A DNA stretch of 64,000 nucleotides from Marthasterias glacialis (GCA_911728455.2 OU452230.1:11656377-11720376); one strand, 5' to 3'. Positions 12,501-23,921 are shown, counted from the stretch's first letter. Numbers and translations: made by a program. Notes: generated by a model from the letters alone, not told the origin.

Positions 12501-15500
12501 AAGACACTCACTTTCATATACGTGTTTTTTCTGTAGCTATGCTATAACATCGTTTGTGTGTTATACAGGAAATCCCAGAGCTAGGCAGATATGGGTTTAG
12601 CATATTAGTATATGATTTCTCACTAATAAAGACACTCATTTCTTAAACGAGTCCCATTCTGAGTTCACTTCATTTGTACCTACCTTCTTCTCCTCTTCAA
12701 GGTCCTTTTGGGAGGAGACAAAGGTGGACTGGTTCTGATCCATCTTCTGAGTTAACTCACGAGTCAGCTCCTCCTGTGAATGGAAAACGCCAATAATCAT
12801 TACTTGGAAACTGCTGGCAGTGTGTTAAATTTTAATTTCACTATTTTTAAGAGGCACAACAGTGTTTTCTTATCATATTTCGGTCCCGAATGACCATTGT
12901 GACCCATTTAGTAAAACTTTGCGAGGCAATTTAGTGCATTCACATTGAGAGCAATCCAAAGGGAGCATCTCAAAAGTCATGTACGTTCTAGGCCTAAGGA
13001 ACGTTCCTGTAGGCATACGCTCGCAATCCAGTGGACTGCCAGACTTCTTCTGGACCGAGACATTGTGCCAAACTACTGGAACATTCCTTCACAATAGAAT
13101 ATGCGTGTTAGCATTTTGAACATTCCAATGAAACACATCAGCGGTTCTACGGACTGGTCCATGTACACCCGCTAGAATAGTTAACCGCTCCAATTACAAC
13201 ATTCTTACTGTTCGGATTTGTGCAACGCTCCCTGACTGCACAGTCCATCTCGACTTCTGTCTTTCCTGTTTTCTTGAGCCCTATTTTTAACAACATTCTT
13301 TTGACGCAGGTTCAAATCCCGCTCTAAATCTTTAATCACCCCAAAAATGAAATTGTTCTTAGTCAAAATAAATTTGAACCTACCTTTTCTTTTTCCAGTC
13401 TATCATACTCCATTTTGTTGATGATAAGCAGTTTCTTCTTCTCCTTCATAAGTGCCTTGTTCCTACTATTAAGACTCTGTAAAGAACAATGTATCAATTA
13501 TACAAACTATGCAATGTAAGCAAGATTTTTCTGTGCTAAACAGTTTTGTTCTACTTAAAAGCTTAATATTAAATTGGGCCCTTATCAATAGACGATATGA
13601 CCTGTGACATCACATGTTTACAATAGAGCCACAAAGCCTGGAATTCCTGTAGGCTTGATTTGTACACAGCTCAATAGAAGAAGACATAAAATGTTATATT
13701 TTATCAACATTTAGTATGAAGAAAGGGTGCAAATGTCAAAACTGGTTCAGCTGTTATTTTTATAACTCTTGAATTTATGTGGAAATTATGACACAAAATG
13801 TGAATTTTTACATATGATCAGTGCATTATCTAGCCTGTCGGAAATACCCTGAAATGTACAAGGTCACTCTTGTATTTTCATAGTTTAAAAACCACACTCA
13901 CTTGTAGTGTCTCCTCCCAGTACGTCTTCTTGCTGCCAAAGTCCTCTCTGTGGATCTCAATCACATGACGGAATGTCTTGACTTTCTCACGATACTGAAC
14001 TCGAAGGCCACCCACAAACATATTGAATTGGCTCTGGAAGGAAGAACATTTTTTTGAGACTATTAAGGAAATGAATTGCTAACCCTTGTCAACTCCTGGA
14101 AAAAAAACCCATTTCCTTGGGAAATAGCTACCCCTATTTAGGAGTAGGGTTAGGCCAGTGATGCCGAGTGTTCATTTGAGTGTGAAACAAACAAGGGGTG
14201 GTGGTGGAGTTAAAATTGCCCAGAAATTTCCAGAGGTTTATATTTCCTGGGAGTTGGTTTGATAGTGTGAAAAGGGCATTAGGAGGGTTAAATATTAGAT
14301 TTTTCCTAAAATGCCTCGACGAAATTAAGGACTACAACAATTATGGTAAATTATTGAGGTTACCTGCGTTTCATCCTCAATCATCTTGTAAGTGTCCTCA
14401 ATCTGACCAACGATGCGGATGTGGTTGTATTTCATTTTCTTCATGTCATCCATCACCTTGGCCAGACAGTCACGGGCGTAGACGTACGGGACATAAGCCT
14501 GTTGCCCATGCTCCAACTGCGGCGGTTTCAGATGCACATTGGACGAGGTTGCTAGGCTCTGCTTATCTGGAGAGGGCAAAAGGTGTACAGTGATTGGGTT
14601 CAGAAAAAAACAAATGCTATACCAAAAGTGTATGCTACAAGTAACCAGGCAAAATACCACCACAGTGTTCAGTCATTATGAGAGCCTTCATAAATCTTCA
14701 CAGGATGTATGACATAGTGCCATGTCCAAATACCATGCAGAAATTTGCGTTTATTAAAGGTTTGACAATTACTAAGTGTTGATGTTTTTATGTTACACCT
14801 TGTAAATATAATACAACAGTTCAGTTGAAAGTCACTTTGTGCCTTTGTGTGTATTTTACATGATTAATTTTTCTTTAAAAAAAATAGTCTTCAGGAACGC
14901 CCACAAAAATAGGTCACCTGCTGACATGGCTGGATTCCACCTGTGACAACATCATTAAATAATATATTTGTGAGGACAATTGTTCTCGGGCGAGATCTGC
15001 CAAAGGAATGACAAATTTGTGTTCTTTCTATTCAAAAATCCACTCATGAATATATATTATATAATGTATGTGACATCACAGGTGGAATCCATCCATGTCA
15101 GCAAGTAACCTATTTATGTGGGCATTCCTGGAGACTATCATCAACACTTAGTAATTCACCAAACCTTTCATTAATAAATCAGTTGCAAATAAGACCTGTT
15201 GTGCCGTGTCATAAAGTGGATGACCGGCAACCCATAGGAGCGAGGTTGGCCTATAAAGGAGGTCTCTAGTATTGAAAAACAGTCACATCTGTCAAGTATT
15301 TTTGAAAATGGTGGCGACCAGTGTAGATATTACCTAAAAATTACTAAATTTTATCAAAATGTAATTGACATAATAGTATCCCTGTCTTCACTGGCAACAT
15401 CTCCTGCATACTTCAGGTTAGTTTCAAGTAGAAGTTTGAGCTCTTTGATAGCTTTTTGGAGTTGTTTTCTGCCAATCCTCTGTTTTCATCTGAATTGTTT

Positions 15501-18500
15501 GAAACTGTTTTTACAAGGCAATGTTAAGGTCCAAATTAATCAATACTCTCCAGCCAAACTGGCCCTTGCCACAAAATTCCACAGGAGACTGTGGAGACTT
15601 AAGTCCACAGTACACAAGCCATGGGGTTTCCTTCCTAATAATACCAGCCGTATAACCAGAAGAAACCCACGCACCTTGTACGATCGTTGGACATATTTAC
15701 TCACCTTCGTTGTCTCTCTGCTCAACATTAAGACGCTGGCTCTCATCTGCCTCCTTCACGCTGATCACAGACTGTGAGCTGGATGCAACGGCTGCGTGGG
15801 CCCCTACGCCTGGGGATCTGTTGCGTGTCTGTGGGGACTTTCCACGCTTGGGGGCTCCAGACTTGGGGGGCATAGAGGACGCAGGATCCATCGGTATCTC
15901 GCTGATATCTTGCATACTTGACATACTCCATGCTTTTGCAAGAAGAACAAATTAATTACGCTTTAATAACAAAATAAGCAATGCTGCTGTCATTTAGTCC
16001 ATCTGCTGGGCCCAATTTCATAGAGCTGTTTAAAGACAAAGTGTAGCTAAGCACAAGATTATGCTTACCAGAATAAGGTTACCAGCCAAAACACCAAGAG
16101 CAATTTCGATCATGGACCAATGGTTAATTAGCGGTTGGGTAGTGACGTACGTAGTGCATGGGCACTGAAGTGGAAGTACGAATGACTGAAGTCATGTCAT
16201 GTCAACGCGGCCATGAGAAAATGGAAAAAACACTGTTATCAATTTTTTGATAACTGGTCCCCTCTGCACTGTGCTTATTCAAAGGCTACTGGTAACCAGC
16301 GATGCGACCAACCTCAATAGGCTGGTCGCGAATGGTTGACTATACTAGTCCAACCATCGTTGACTAGCGTGAGTTCGATCAGAGTTAGTCGAACTATGGT
16401 TAACTATGGTCCTCGATCGAACTTGCTCCGAGCCAAATTATGTAGGTCCTTTTCCACACAGTTTCAGCTATGGCTGGGGTAATTTTGATAATGTACACTT
16501 TCAAAACGGAACTTCAAACAGGCGGACAGTGCCTAAGCTGGTGCCAAAGCCTGAGCTGTGCTTATGAAAATGACTTAGCAGAAAATTGTTAAGCAATATT
16601 TCCTGCAAAAGCAGCTATGTGAAATCGGGCCCGTGAATACACACATACATAGACAGAGAAAACAAATAAATAAAACAAAATTTCTTTAAGGTTATTTTTT
16701 AAATACAAAAACAGTACATCAATAGCAGCCCCCCCCCCAAATAAAAAAACAGAATGCAATGATTTAAGAAAAAAAAGTGCAATCATGTTTACACCTATTC
16801 TAAAATGCACTCATTAAAAATGCCATCATCTGGTCGCACAAGAAATTTTACATTCTGTATCATAATTACAACATCAATCAAGAGTAAAAAAAAAACAAAA
16901 AAAACGTTAAGGTCAATTTTAAAATCTTACCTTCACTAAAACCTTTCTTCTTCAGTTCAGAGGGACCTTCACTGCTAACTGATGTCAACAACTCATTCCC
17001 AACGTCGTCGTTGACAGGGGTCACGACATTGGCTCGTTCCTTCCTTCTCTTGCGTCTTCTCTTGCCCCCGTCTCCGTCCACAGACCCCACGAAACTGTCT
17101 TCACCATACGGGCTTGCTGATCGACTGACTGTTCCTGCCTCACTGTGCGGTCGATCCATCAGCTCTGGGTATTTGGAATCGTCATCGTATTCCTTTATAT
17201 CCAATTCCTGAACAAAAGATAAAACAAAACAAAAACAGCTTGACATCATATTTTTTAAAAACATTTTTCCCAATTTTAAAAAATTCAAATTTGCAAACCT
17301 GCGACCGCCAGCTTAACGTATCGACACTCTACCAACTGAGCTATCCAGTCCTATGTTGGTGGTTTCCCTATTAGTCAATATCTTTGTTCGGGGTGCCAGT
17401 CAGAAGCCATTCTGACTTTATTGCTAATTTTAAAAAAAATTACATCTTTTAAAAATTACTAAGAACTTTTTCAGTCTTGCTTTGACTTAGAAGGCTTTAC
17501 ATACTGAAAAAAATATTTATTTTTATTAAAAAAAAAAATAGACCACGTAACCTTTGACATCTTGTTTACAAAATAGCCACAGAGCATTGACTTCCTGGGG
17601 CCAATTTCATAAAGCTGTTTAGCAGAAAATACTGCTTAGCAAATTTCTTTGCTAAGCAAAAAATGAGTGGGTCACCAGTCGCAATAGTGTAAACATAATG
17701 GAATGTTGGCAGGTAACCTGTTTCTGCTAAGCAAGATTTTTCTGTGCTTAGCAAGTTTCTGCGCTTACAGGCTTTATGAAATTGGGCCCTGCAGGCACGA
17801 TTTGTAACCAGCTCAAATGAAAAAATAATAATAAAAATGACGTTCTATGCAAATTGCACTGCACAATTTGTATCAACTTTTGATAACGACATCTCAAAAC
17901 TTGTTCAGCTGTTATTTTTTAGTTCACATGGTCTATTTATTACATGTTACATCCAAATTTAGAAAATATTGCTCAAGTTTCTTTGCCAATCTCACCTCAT
18001 CAGTGAAGTCCATTCGATCAGCATTTTCTGCTTCCCTCACCGACACCATACTTCCGCCTGTATGCCCTTTAAGGTCAGAGGTCAATGACCTTGTCGGTAT
18101 GTTTTCCACCTCCGTCTCGTGATACGCATTGTTCTCTATGCCAAACTTTTCACCGGTCGAGCCCTCTGCCTTATCAAAGTCTTCAACCCAGGCTATTAGA
18201 GGAACCACAGGCACACAAATAAATTATTTTTTTATTATATTATAAAACATTCAACTATTGCACTAGATTTGAAAATATAACTTTCCCTTTCCCTTGTTTC
18301 AAATCCTTAGCATGTTTCAGGTAATTTTTTGTTTTATGGATCAAATGTGTGTAAAGTAAGATTAGAAGCTTTGCATGGTATTGGAATGGATAGTCTTGGT
18401 GCAAGATGTTCCTACGTTATTGTTCGCAAAACCATACACGCTTAACACTTCATACAAGGCGTGACAATTCCACCAATGGAGGGCAGTCGCTCTAAGACAC

Positions 18501-19464
18501 AAACCCATGGGCCTTGGGTGATGGAATAAGTCAGGTTTTTGTAACAGCGCCTGCTTACGTCTGACGGTACATGTATACTTTATAATGTGTGGATGAGGGA
18601 ATCGCGATAGTCGAGTGATAAGAAACAAGGTCTCGCATCAAGACTAGGTACTGGAAGTATGGGTGAGAACCCAGGGGTAAATAGGTACCTGTTAGGACAG
18701 AGATGATTTTTGTGATTGATTTAGCTTGGTGCGCTACTAACACCAAAGCACAGGCTGTATACTCCCCAGGGAGCTGAGATGATTTTAGGCATAATTAAGT
18801 GAAATGGCCCAGTGACTGGGGTAATACTTTATGCACACTGAGAATCAACATCAATGGATACCACTTTATTAAGTTTGACATATTTTCATCACTCCAATTA
18901 TAAAATATCAGTTGGGAGAGGACTTTCTTCCACATTTTCACATCTAAAGTGACATGGGGGGGGGGTCTGAAGTTCAATATACGGTACTAAACCCAGAAAA
19001 GGACACAACCAACATGAAAGCAACAAAATACTAAGTAGCAATGAGCTGTTTAATGGTCATGGTTTGTGTCTAAAACAGACCAGGGGTCGATTTCACAAAG
19101 CACTAAGATTCATCTTAAGATGAGTTGTCAGTATTACCATAGTGATTTGTACTGCGGCATCACACTTTGCTTAGCAATTAAGAGTGATTTGCAGTTAAGA
19201 TCAATCTTAGCTCTTTGTGAAATCGAGCCCAGGTATGTAATGGGACTGTGCCTGTGGATGTGGTAAAAAGAACTGTGTGCAAAAAAACACACTTTCAGCA
19301 AAACAACTTATCAGTCGGCCTGAAAAAAGAAATTATTTTCACTAGCCTATAATGTCAATTTTTGTTTACTAACAATTGTGAGAAAGTGCTGATGCAGGTC
19401 TCTCTGGATCAGCAGTTGGGAGGATTTTGGTCTTCTTGTGTCTTGCTTTCTGTGCTGTAGCCAT
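573..19464 (-). CDS. Large coiled-coil protein, probable kinesin-C/KCBP-like C-terminal kinesin (3' part, motor, outside window)
   Basis: Twenty-two exons join with unbroken phase (minus strand, listed high to low): 19464-19374, 18192-17996, 17207-16931, 15932-15705, 14566-14364, 14033-13902, 13476-13384, 12773-12684, 12059-11709, 10780-10554, 10299-10140, 9402-9166, 8456-8290, 7706-7546, 7237-7002, 6342-6118, 5445-5341, 4420-4283, 3830-3648, 2580-2434, 1134-1003, 746-573. They total 3954 nt, 1318 residues, still open at the left. The start ATG (MATAQKARHKK) lies in an exon whose 5'UTR begins at 19473 after a good acceptor, so an upstream noncoding exon exists. Residues 1-260 are acidic and low complexity with a basic cluster KRRRKRRKER (about 145-154); 260-380 look partly globular; the rest is charged coiled coil. 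The last exon ends YNSER at a phase-0 donor, which resembles the neck just before the motor of calmodulin-binding C-terminal kinesins. Animal kinesin-C is, from memory, about 1600 residues, so a 300-350-residue motor beyond the edge would fit. The motor itself is not visible; a non-kinesin coiled-coil protein remains possible. Confidence 0.72.
1785..1963. mobile_element. Short inverted-repeat element (MITE)
   Basis: The left end ATAGACCTTTATCATG is repeated inverted at the right end (CATGATAAAGGTCTAT), followed inward on both sides by a GATGGC/GCCATC match. The 179-bp interval has no coding potential. It lies in an intron of the coiled-coil gene. Confidence 0.6.
1960..2193 (-). pseudogene. 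Non-LTR retrotransposon reverse-transcriptase tail fragment
   Basis: The minus-strand frame reads through FHGLCSEGVSLVPSVYTF and then FFHHIAALWNSLP. The pattern RxFFxxxAxLWNSLP is typical of the C-terminal end of RTE/CR1-type ORF2 proteins. No catalytic RT domain is present, so this is a dead 5'-truncated remnant in an intron. Confidence 0.6.
2939..3643 (-). repeat. Minisatellite of 74-77-bp units derived from an exon end and its splice donor
   Basis: About nine tandem units (starts near 2961, 3035, 3111, 3187, 3264, 3341, 3415, 3491, 3568) run straight into the 3' end of the exon at 3648-3830. On the minus strand each unit matches the last 36 nt of that exon (coding GGAAAARGASAK against GGVAAVRGAGAK in the exon), then a donor-like AAG|GTAAAG, then about 35 nt matching the start of the intron. 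Units 1-6 and 8 keep the GT; unit 7 has AT and unit 9 has GC. The array lies wholly within the intron downstream of the exon. Confidence 0.85.
4555..4880 (+). mobile_element. tRNA-derived SINE
   Basis: The head contains a tRNA-like box A (TGGTCGAGTGGTATAGTGC) and about 45 nt later a box B-like GGGTTCAAATT. The tail (TACATACATGTACATG, then CAGGCTGCACACTTCCTAGG and onward) is shared with copies near 8600 and 18600. No protein is encoded. Confidence 0.6.
5712..5906. mobile_element. hAT-type MITE with 8-bp target duplication
   Basis: The termini CAGTGGCATAACC and GGTTACGCCACTG are inverted repeats of each other. The element is flanked on both sides by the identical 8-mer CCCTTGCA (5704-5711 and 5907-5914). 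An 8-bp duplication with CAGTGGCGTAACC-type ends is characteristic of hAT-derived MITEs. It lies in an intron. Confidence 0.85.
7752..8181. mobile_element. piggyBac-like MITE, left end degraded
   Basis: The right end is AACTGGTTAA, as in complete copies at 30271, 44634 and 60202. An internal block (ACCAATCGTAGGCC to GCAATTCAAGGTGCAT) occurs twice, near 7773 and 7950. The left TTAACCAGTT end is not visible. Confidence 0.5.
8600..8880 (+). mobile_element. SINE tail copies
   Basis: The block GTGTGCTACACACTCAGCAG, then CAGGTTGCATACTCCCCAGG and GTAATG-like sequence, matches the tail of the SINE at 4555. Partial repeats of the same tail at 8545 and 8795 suggest several nested or tandem truncated copies. 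Confidence 0.5.
11179..11540. mobile_element. MITE family A, copy 1
   Basis: Inverted ends AGCCCCAGCTCAACATTGG and TAATGTTGAGCTGGGGCT bound about 360 bp without coding potential. Related copies with the same ends and interior sit at 42465 and 57070. Confidence 0.8.
14705..15225. mobile_element. Long imperfect palindromic element
   Basis: The inner arms 14884-14945 (ATAGTCTTCAGGAACGCC) and about 15075-15138 (GGCATTCCTGGAGACTAT) are inverted copies. Outer arms 14752-14788 (AATTACTAAGTGTTGATG) and 15138-15180 (CATCAACACTTAGTAATT) continue the same inverted repeat. The left arm carries about 95 bp absent from the right. It lies in an intron. Confidence 0.7.
16005..16105. mobile_element. Partial copy of the GGGCCCAATTTCAT inverted-repeat element
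   Basis: The terminus GGGCCCAATTTCATAGAGCT and the internal TAAGCACAAGATTATGCTTA, then GAATAAGGTTACCAG, match the right half of complete copies at 17598, 38500 and 41065. The other terminus is missing here. Confidence 0.55.
17298..17355 (-). mobile_element. tRNA-like SINE head
   Basis: Read on the minus strand, GGATAGCTCAGTTGGTAGAG fits box A of a tRNA promoter and GGTTTGCAAAT is a degraded box B. The intervening arms do not fold into an intact tRNA, so I call a tRNA-derived SINE head rather than a tRNA gene. Confidence 0.45.
17598..17795. mobile_element. GGGCCCAATTTCAT inverted-repeat MITE
   Basis: The left end GGGGCCAATTTCATAAAGCT and the right end GGCTTTATGAAATTGGGCCC are inverted repeats around repeated GCTAAGCA motifs. 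The element is about 200 bp, noncoding, and recurs at least four times in the window. Confidence 0.7.
18598..18840 (+). mobile_element. tRNA-derived SINE
   Basis: A degraded tRNA-like head (GCGATAGTCGAGTGATAAG) is followed by the tail seen at 4555 and 8600 (TTGATTTAGCTTGGTGCGCT, then TACTCCCCAGGGAGCTGAGA). Confidence 0.55.
19083..19212. mobile_element. Small inverted-repeat element
   Basis: The ends GGGTCGATTTCACAAAG and CTTTGTGAAATCGAGCCC are inverted repeats around a 90-bp interior. The ends resemble those of the 17-bp-repeat element at 61756, suggesting related MITE families. Confidence 0.65.
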
Positions 19465-19584
19465 CTTGGTTCACTGCGGATTAAAGAAAATGTGACAAAC
19501 GTTATTAAAACAAAAGTCCTAGGTGACAAGTTAAGTCAGAATCAACAGAAGTATCCTTCATAGACCTCTTATAGGTTTGAAGCT

Positions 19585-19905
19585 TTAACCAGTTGTCGCC
19601 GGGAATCTTCCATTTTTTCCAGTCCAGCCTGACGGGATTCTTTTATTGGAATAGCTGAAATCGTTTTTCTTTGAGAGTACCGCTGGCACAAAGAAACCTT
19701 GACTTGATGAAGCCAAGAGAAAAAAGATTCTCTTTTGTTGCAGCACGATTTTCCCCCATCAAGAAAATGTCAAATTTGTGCACTGTGAAAAAGACTAGAT
19801 TGGAAATCCCACTGGTCAGCGAATCAGCGCTCATGTGCATCAGTAAACATCATGGTGCCCATGATGGTTTAAACGTGTATTGTCAGCTCAAAGACTCTTC
19901 ATAAA
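19585..19905. mobile_element. piggyBac-like MITE, right end missing
   Basis: It begins TTAACCAGTTGTCGCCGGGA and continues with the family's shared interior (GAGAGTACCGCTGGCACAAA). The closing AACTGGTTAA is not seen. The region just 5' of the coiled-coil gene's coding start is therefore largely repeat-derived. Confidence 0.55.
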
Positions 19906-20269
19906 ATTACATGAAAACTAGTTTTTATTGCACCTAGATATTTGTTTCCTCTATCAAGAAAATGTCAAATTCGTGCACCATGAAAAAGACTAGGTTGGTA
20001 ATGCAGATTACAGAAAATGAGACAAACGTTATTAAAACAAAAACAAGAGTCCTCGGCGAATCAGCGCTCTGCATGTGCATCAGTAAACATCATGGCACCG
20101 ACAATGGATTAATCGTGTATTGTCAGCTCAGATATTCTTCATAAAGTTTAACTTAGACAAGTCGATAGAAAATCATTTTATTGTACTCGCCACAATGACA
20201 TTATAAGGTCGTTTCTATTTCTATGCCCATTTCTCATCAAAGCCTGTTCAGCATCTCAATGGGGGGCCC

Positions 20270-20535
20270 AATTGCAGCTAACAATGGCAGAAACACCAGG
20301 GCGAACCCCTTCTCTTAGCAATAAGTGTTCTGAGTTCTTTTACGTGCATTAATAGATTTTGATACAGCACATTAGACCTACAGCTTTACGTCCCATCTAA
20401 AGGACGAAGCAGAAATGTTTAAGTGTCTTTCTTAAGGACATAAGTGTCAAGACCGGGTCCTGAACCAACACTCTGCTGATCAGAAACACCAGAGCTTGAG
20501 TTTGGTTCCCTTAACTGCTCGGCCAGGACTCCCCA
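20270..20535 (-). mobile_element. tRNA-Leu/Ser-like SINE (family V)
   Basis: On the minus strand a tRNA-like head (CTGGTGTTTCTGATCAGCAG, then a GGTTC-type box B) is followed by the constant body CTTAAGNAAGACACTTAA and CGTAAAGC. Copies lie at 43814, 50050, 51290 and 63722. Confidence 0.6.
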
Positions 20536-20690
20536 CAAGTGAACATATTTTAGGGGAAAATTTTTCGGGGAAAAAACGCGTTTCAATTCAAAATGTCATC
20601 ACAGTCCCTAATGGTATGTGGACGTATGGCTAAGAAGTGGAGGAAAGCTAGTTTATTAGCACTATTTATGGGGCTAGGTAAAATGTAGAC

Positions 20691-22710
20691 AAATAGACCG
20701 ATTGCGCGATCCACGTCTCGTGACCTGTAGTGGGTATTAAATGTAAACAAACACGACATCCTCCATAGGACAGTGCAGTACGGTACATGATGATTGTTGC
20801 ATTTTGTTTATTCGATCGAGGCTTTTCTTTCTCGAAATCTGTGAAAAATATTCCAGAGTTTGTACCAAAAACCTTTGAGTGGCTGAATAAAGCCAGTAAG
20901 GGCAGTTCAGCAAGTCTTGAAAATTCTACAAGGAACGTACATGTATTTATGTTCACGTTGTGTTAATACTGGTTGCATGACAGAACGTTTGGGCCAGACG
21001 ACCGCCGCGCTCATGCACTTTCAACACATAGATTTCACAGTTTTGAAGCTGAAAATTCAAAGCAAAGGCTTTCAAAAACTGTCTATTTGAAATTCCGCAA
21101 GGCTAGGTATAAATGCTCACTTTTCCAACGTTCTTTACCATTTTTCGTAGTGATTTAGGCCTACATTACAAACAAAATAACAGGCCGGTGGCTACATCGT
21201 CATCCGACTCTGACGCACAACTCAAAAATAAACCTCTTTTGTAGTAAAACAATACTGGTAGTTTATGAAATAGTCATGTGATAAAAATGGATGTCACAAC
21301 ATACAACTTTAATAAAAGGGCTTGGTAACTGTGTTATTATTACCAAAAGCTGACTGTTGATGTGACTCTGTCGGTCACAGCATGTATTTGCAAGTAGTTT
21401 GCCATCAGCTGAAATGACGTAGTACTACTACAGGTCACCTGATGACATGTAAACACTGGTCCCGCAATCGGTCTATTGCAGTCAGCAGTGCAGTGAATTA
21501 TTTTCAGGCGGAAGACCCAGCAGTCAACTTAGTTCATCGCATCATTCAGGAAAGGAGGAGCAGCACCAGCAATCAGATTGCCCCCCAAAAATGCTGTATC
21601 CGACTGCCACTTTATCTTCCTTAATTTAGGTAAAATTATATCCTTACCTGTCAAGAAAGGTTGGCGGAACGTATACAGAGCGGAGAGGAACAGGCACTCT
21701 GATTTATAGACTGTGTAAGTCTCGAACGTATTTGAATATTTTTGGGAACATTTTAGTCCCACACACATTGCTGTAACATGTAAAGGAAACAAAATCACGC
21801 GAATTTTCTTTTTTAACCAGTTTGTGCAGGATGTCCTGTTTGCATGCAAATATTTACACCCCCCCCCCCCCCCCCCTAGAAAGGAAGTTGTATTATGGCG
21901 CCATTATATAATTTCGGACCATTATATAATTTCGTGCGACAATATTAACATGTGGTCAAGTGCCCGTACAGCTGATGGCAAAATACGTGTAAAGAGGCCG
22001 TGACACAGAGTGAGTTCGAAAACAGTAGATTTTACTTTTGTTAAGTGATAAATTAGTTAATCAGCCCCTTTATTTAAAGTAGCATGTTGTGGCATTAATT
22101 TAAATCGCATCTCTGTTTCATAATTTAACAGAATTCTACTAAAAAGAGTTTTTTTTAGCCATGCACTACCGGCGTCGGACGACTATTATATAGCCACTCG
22201 TCTGTTATTTTGTTTGTAATGTAGGCCTAAATCACTGTAAAAAAAGATAAACAACGTTGGAAAAGTGAGCATTAATAGTACCTAGCCTTGCAGAATTTCA
22301 AATAGGCAAAGGAATCTCACAGTTTTGGAAAGCAATTTCTTTGGAGGATATCAGCTTTTCAACACAAAACTTTGAAATTTTTGTGTTGAAAAGTGTGTGG
22401 TGATCGCGGTCGTCTGGCCTAATGTTCCATCGTGCGCTGTACACATCGTGCACATTTATACGGTACTTTTACAATTTTCAAGACTTGCTGGAACTGTCCT
22501 TACTGGCTTTATTCAGCCACTTGAAGGTCTCTAGTACAAACGCTGGAATATCTTTCACAGATTTCAAGCAAGAAAAGCCTCGATCGAATAAACTAAATGC
22601 ATTAATCATCGTGCACCGTACCACCCTTTCCTATGGAGGATGTCATGTGTGTTTACATTTTATAACCAAAAGTGGTTACGTGATGCGGGTCGCGCAATCG
22701 GTCTATTACG
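20691..22710. mobile_element. 2.0-kb foldback element with about 700-bp arms
   Basis: The outer ends AATAGACCGATTGCGCGA and CGCGCAATCGGTCTATT are inverted. Matches continue inward through GTTTATTCGATCGAGGCTTT, GGCTGAATAAAGCCAGTAAG, GTAGGCCTAAATCACT and TTTGCCATCAGCTG, so the arms run roughly 20691-21425 and 21960-22710. Arms are diverged, with small indels. The spacer holds a poly-C tract near 21860 and a piece of the element at 22757. No transposase is visible. Confidence 0.75.
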
Positions 22711-22756
22711 GAGCGTGGGCCGTCTAACGATTCGATTCACCCAAACTAAAACTAAG

Positions 22757-23130
22757 GAAAAGTTTTCATATCTGGCTGCCACTTTCTAAGGGATTGGTTA
22801 GATTTTTTAATGGATGTTGGGCTTTATTTCCTTTTTTTTTTTAATATTCCTCTCTAGTATTAATTGGTAGCAAAAATGGAAATTATTGACCTAAAAAAGC
22901 GCATATTTCATGGCGCAGCTGGAACTTTCGCGCACTCATGCCCAAACTAGCTACAATGGCATTGTCAAGCCCAACGTCGACGTGAAAATGGATTATTTTT
23001 CATGATTTCGACACTTTGTAATTGTTCAAACTGCCTGTTCCTCTCTGTATATAGTCAACCTTTCTGGACAGGTAGGTAAGGATATAATTTGACCTAAATT
23101 AAGGGAGATAAAGCATGTAAAGTGGTAGCC
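22757..23130. mobile_element. Element with CTGCCACTTTCTAAGGGATT end (family E2)
   Basis: The block from CTGCCACTTTCTAAGGGATT to AAATTAAGGGAGATAAAG is closely repeated at 52085-52450, and a fragment lies inverted near 21595-21650. Its right end (AAAGTGGCAGCCGGATA, near 23946) is now separated by the palindrome inserted at 23188. Confidence 0.65.
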
Positions 23131-23187
23131 CCATACATTGTGCCAATACGCTGGACTATCACTGACTATAGCCCCATACATTGTGCC

Positions 23188-23921
23188 TACTCCTAGAACT
23201 ATGAGGTTCGTTCCGCTATCGTCTCCACGAGCCTCATAGAGTGATGTGTACAAATTCCTATTCGAAACTTTCTGCTATTCACGTTTACATGGCTACAGCT
23301 CTTTTTTGAAATCGGATCTCGCCAAAATTGGGCTCTGTGTGTTCTTTGAACTGTCATGTAGCGTTGCACAGGTCCAGAAAATCCACTCCGCAAACTAAAA
23401 ATTGTTAAAAAGAGATAAATTCTTACCGTAATTCTGATCCCATTCAAACAGTATTGCAACAAATATGGCGACCGGAGTTGCAAAATTAACTGGTATGCTG
23501 CTATGCGGTGCGCTGGTCCTATGGGCTGGTTCCGCGTACCAGTTAATTTACAAATTTGTAAATTAACTGGTACGCGGAACCAGCCCATAGGACCAGCGCA
23601 CCGCATAGCAGCATACCAGTTAATTTTGCAACTCCGGTCGCCATATTTGTTGCAATACTGTTTGAATGGGATCTAAATTACGGTGAGAATTTATCACTTT
23701 TTAACAACTTTTAGTTTGCGGAGTGGATTTTCTGGACCAGTGCAACGCTCGATCAGAGTTGAAAGAACACATAGAGCCTAGTTTTGGCGAGATCTGATTT
23801 CAAAAAAGAGCTGTAGCCATGTAAACGTGAATAGCAGAAAGTTTCGAATAGGAATTTGTACACATCACTCTATGAGGCTCGTGGAGACGATAGCGGAACG
23901 AACCTCATAGTTCTAGGAGTA
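23188..23921. mobile_element. Near-perfect 734-bp foldback transposon with 9-bp target duplication
   Basis: The interval is one palindrome of about 365-bp arms with almost no loop; the centre is TTTACAAATTTGTAAA near 23556. Ends are TACTCCTAGAACTATGAGG and CCTCATAGTTCTAGGAGTA. The 9-mer CATTGTGCC flanks it directly on both sides (23179-23187 and 23922-23930). Long terminal repeats with 9-bp duplications are the signature of Mutator-like (MULE) elements. No transposase is encoded. Confidence 0.85.

Noticed and set aside
23199..23606. 135-residue minus-strand open frame
   Set aside because: It runs across the centre of the 734-bp palindrome and is a by-product of its symmetry; no family resemblance.
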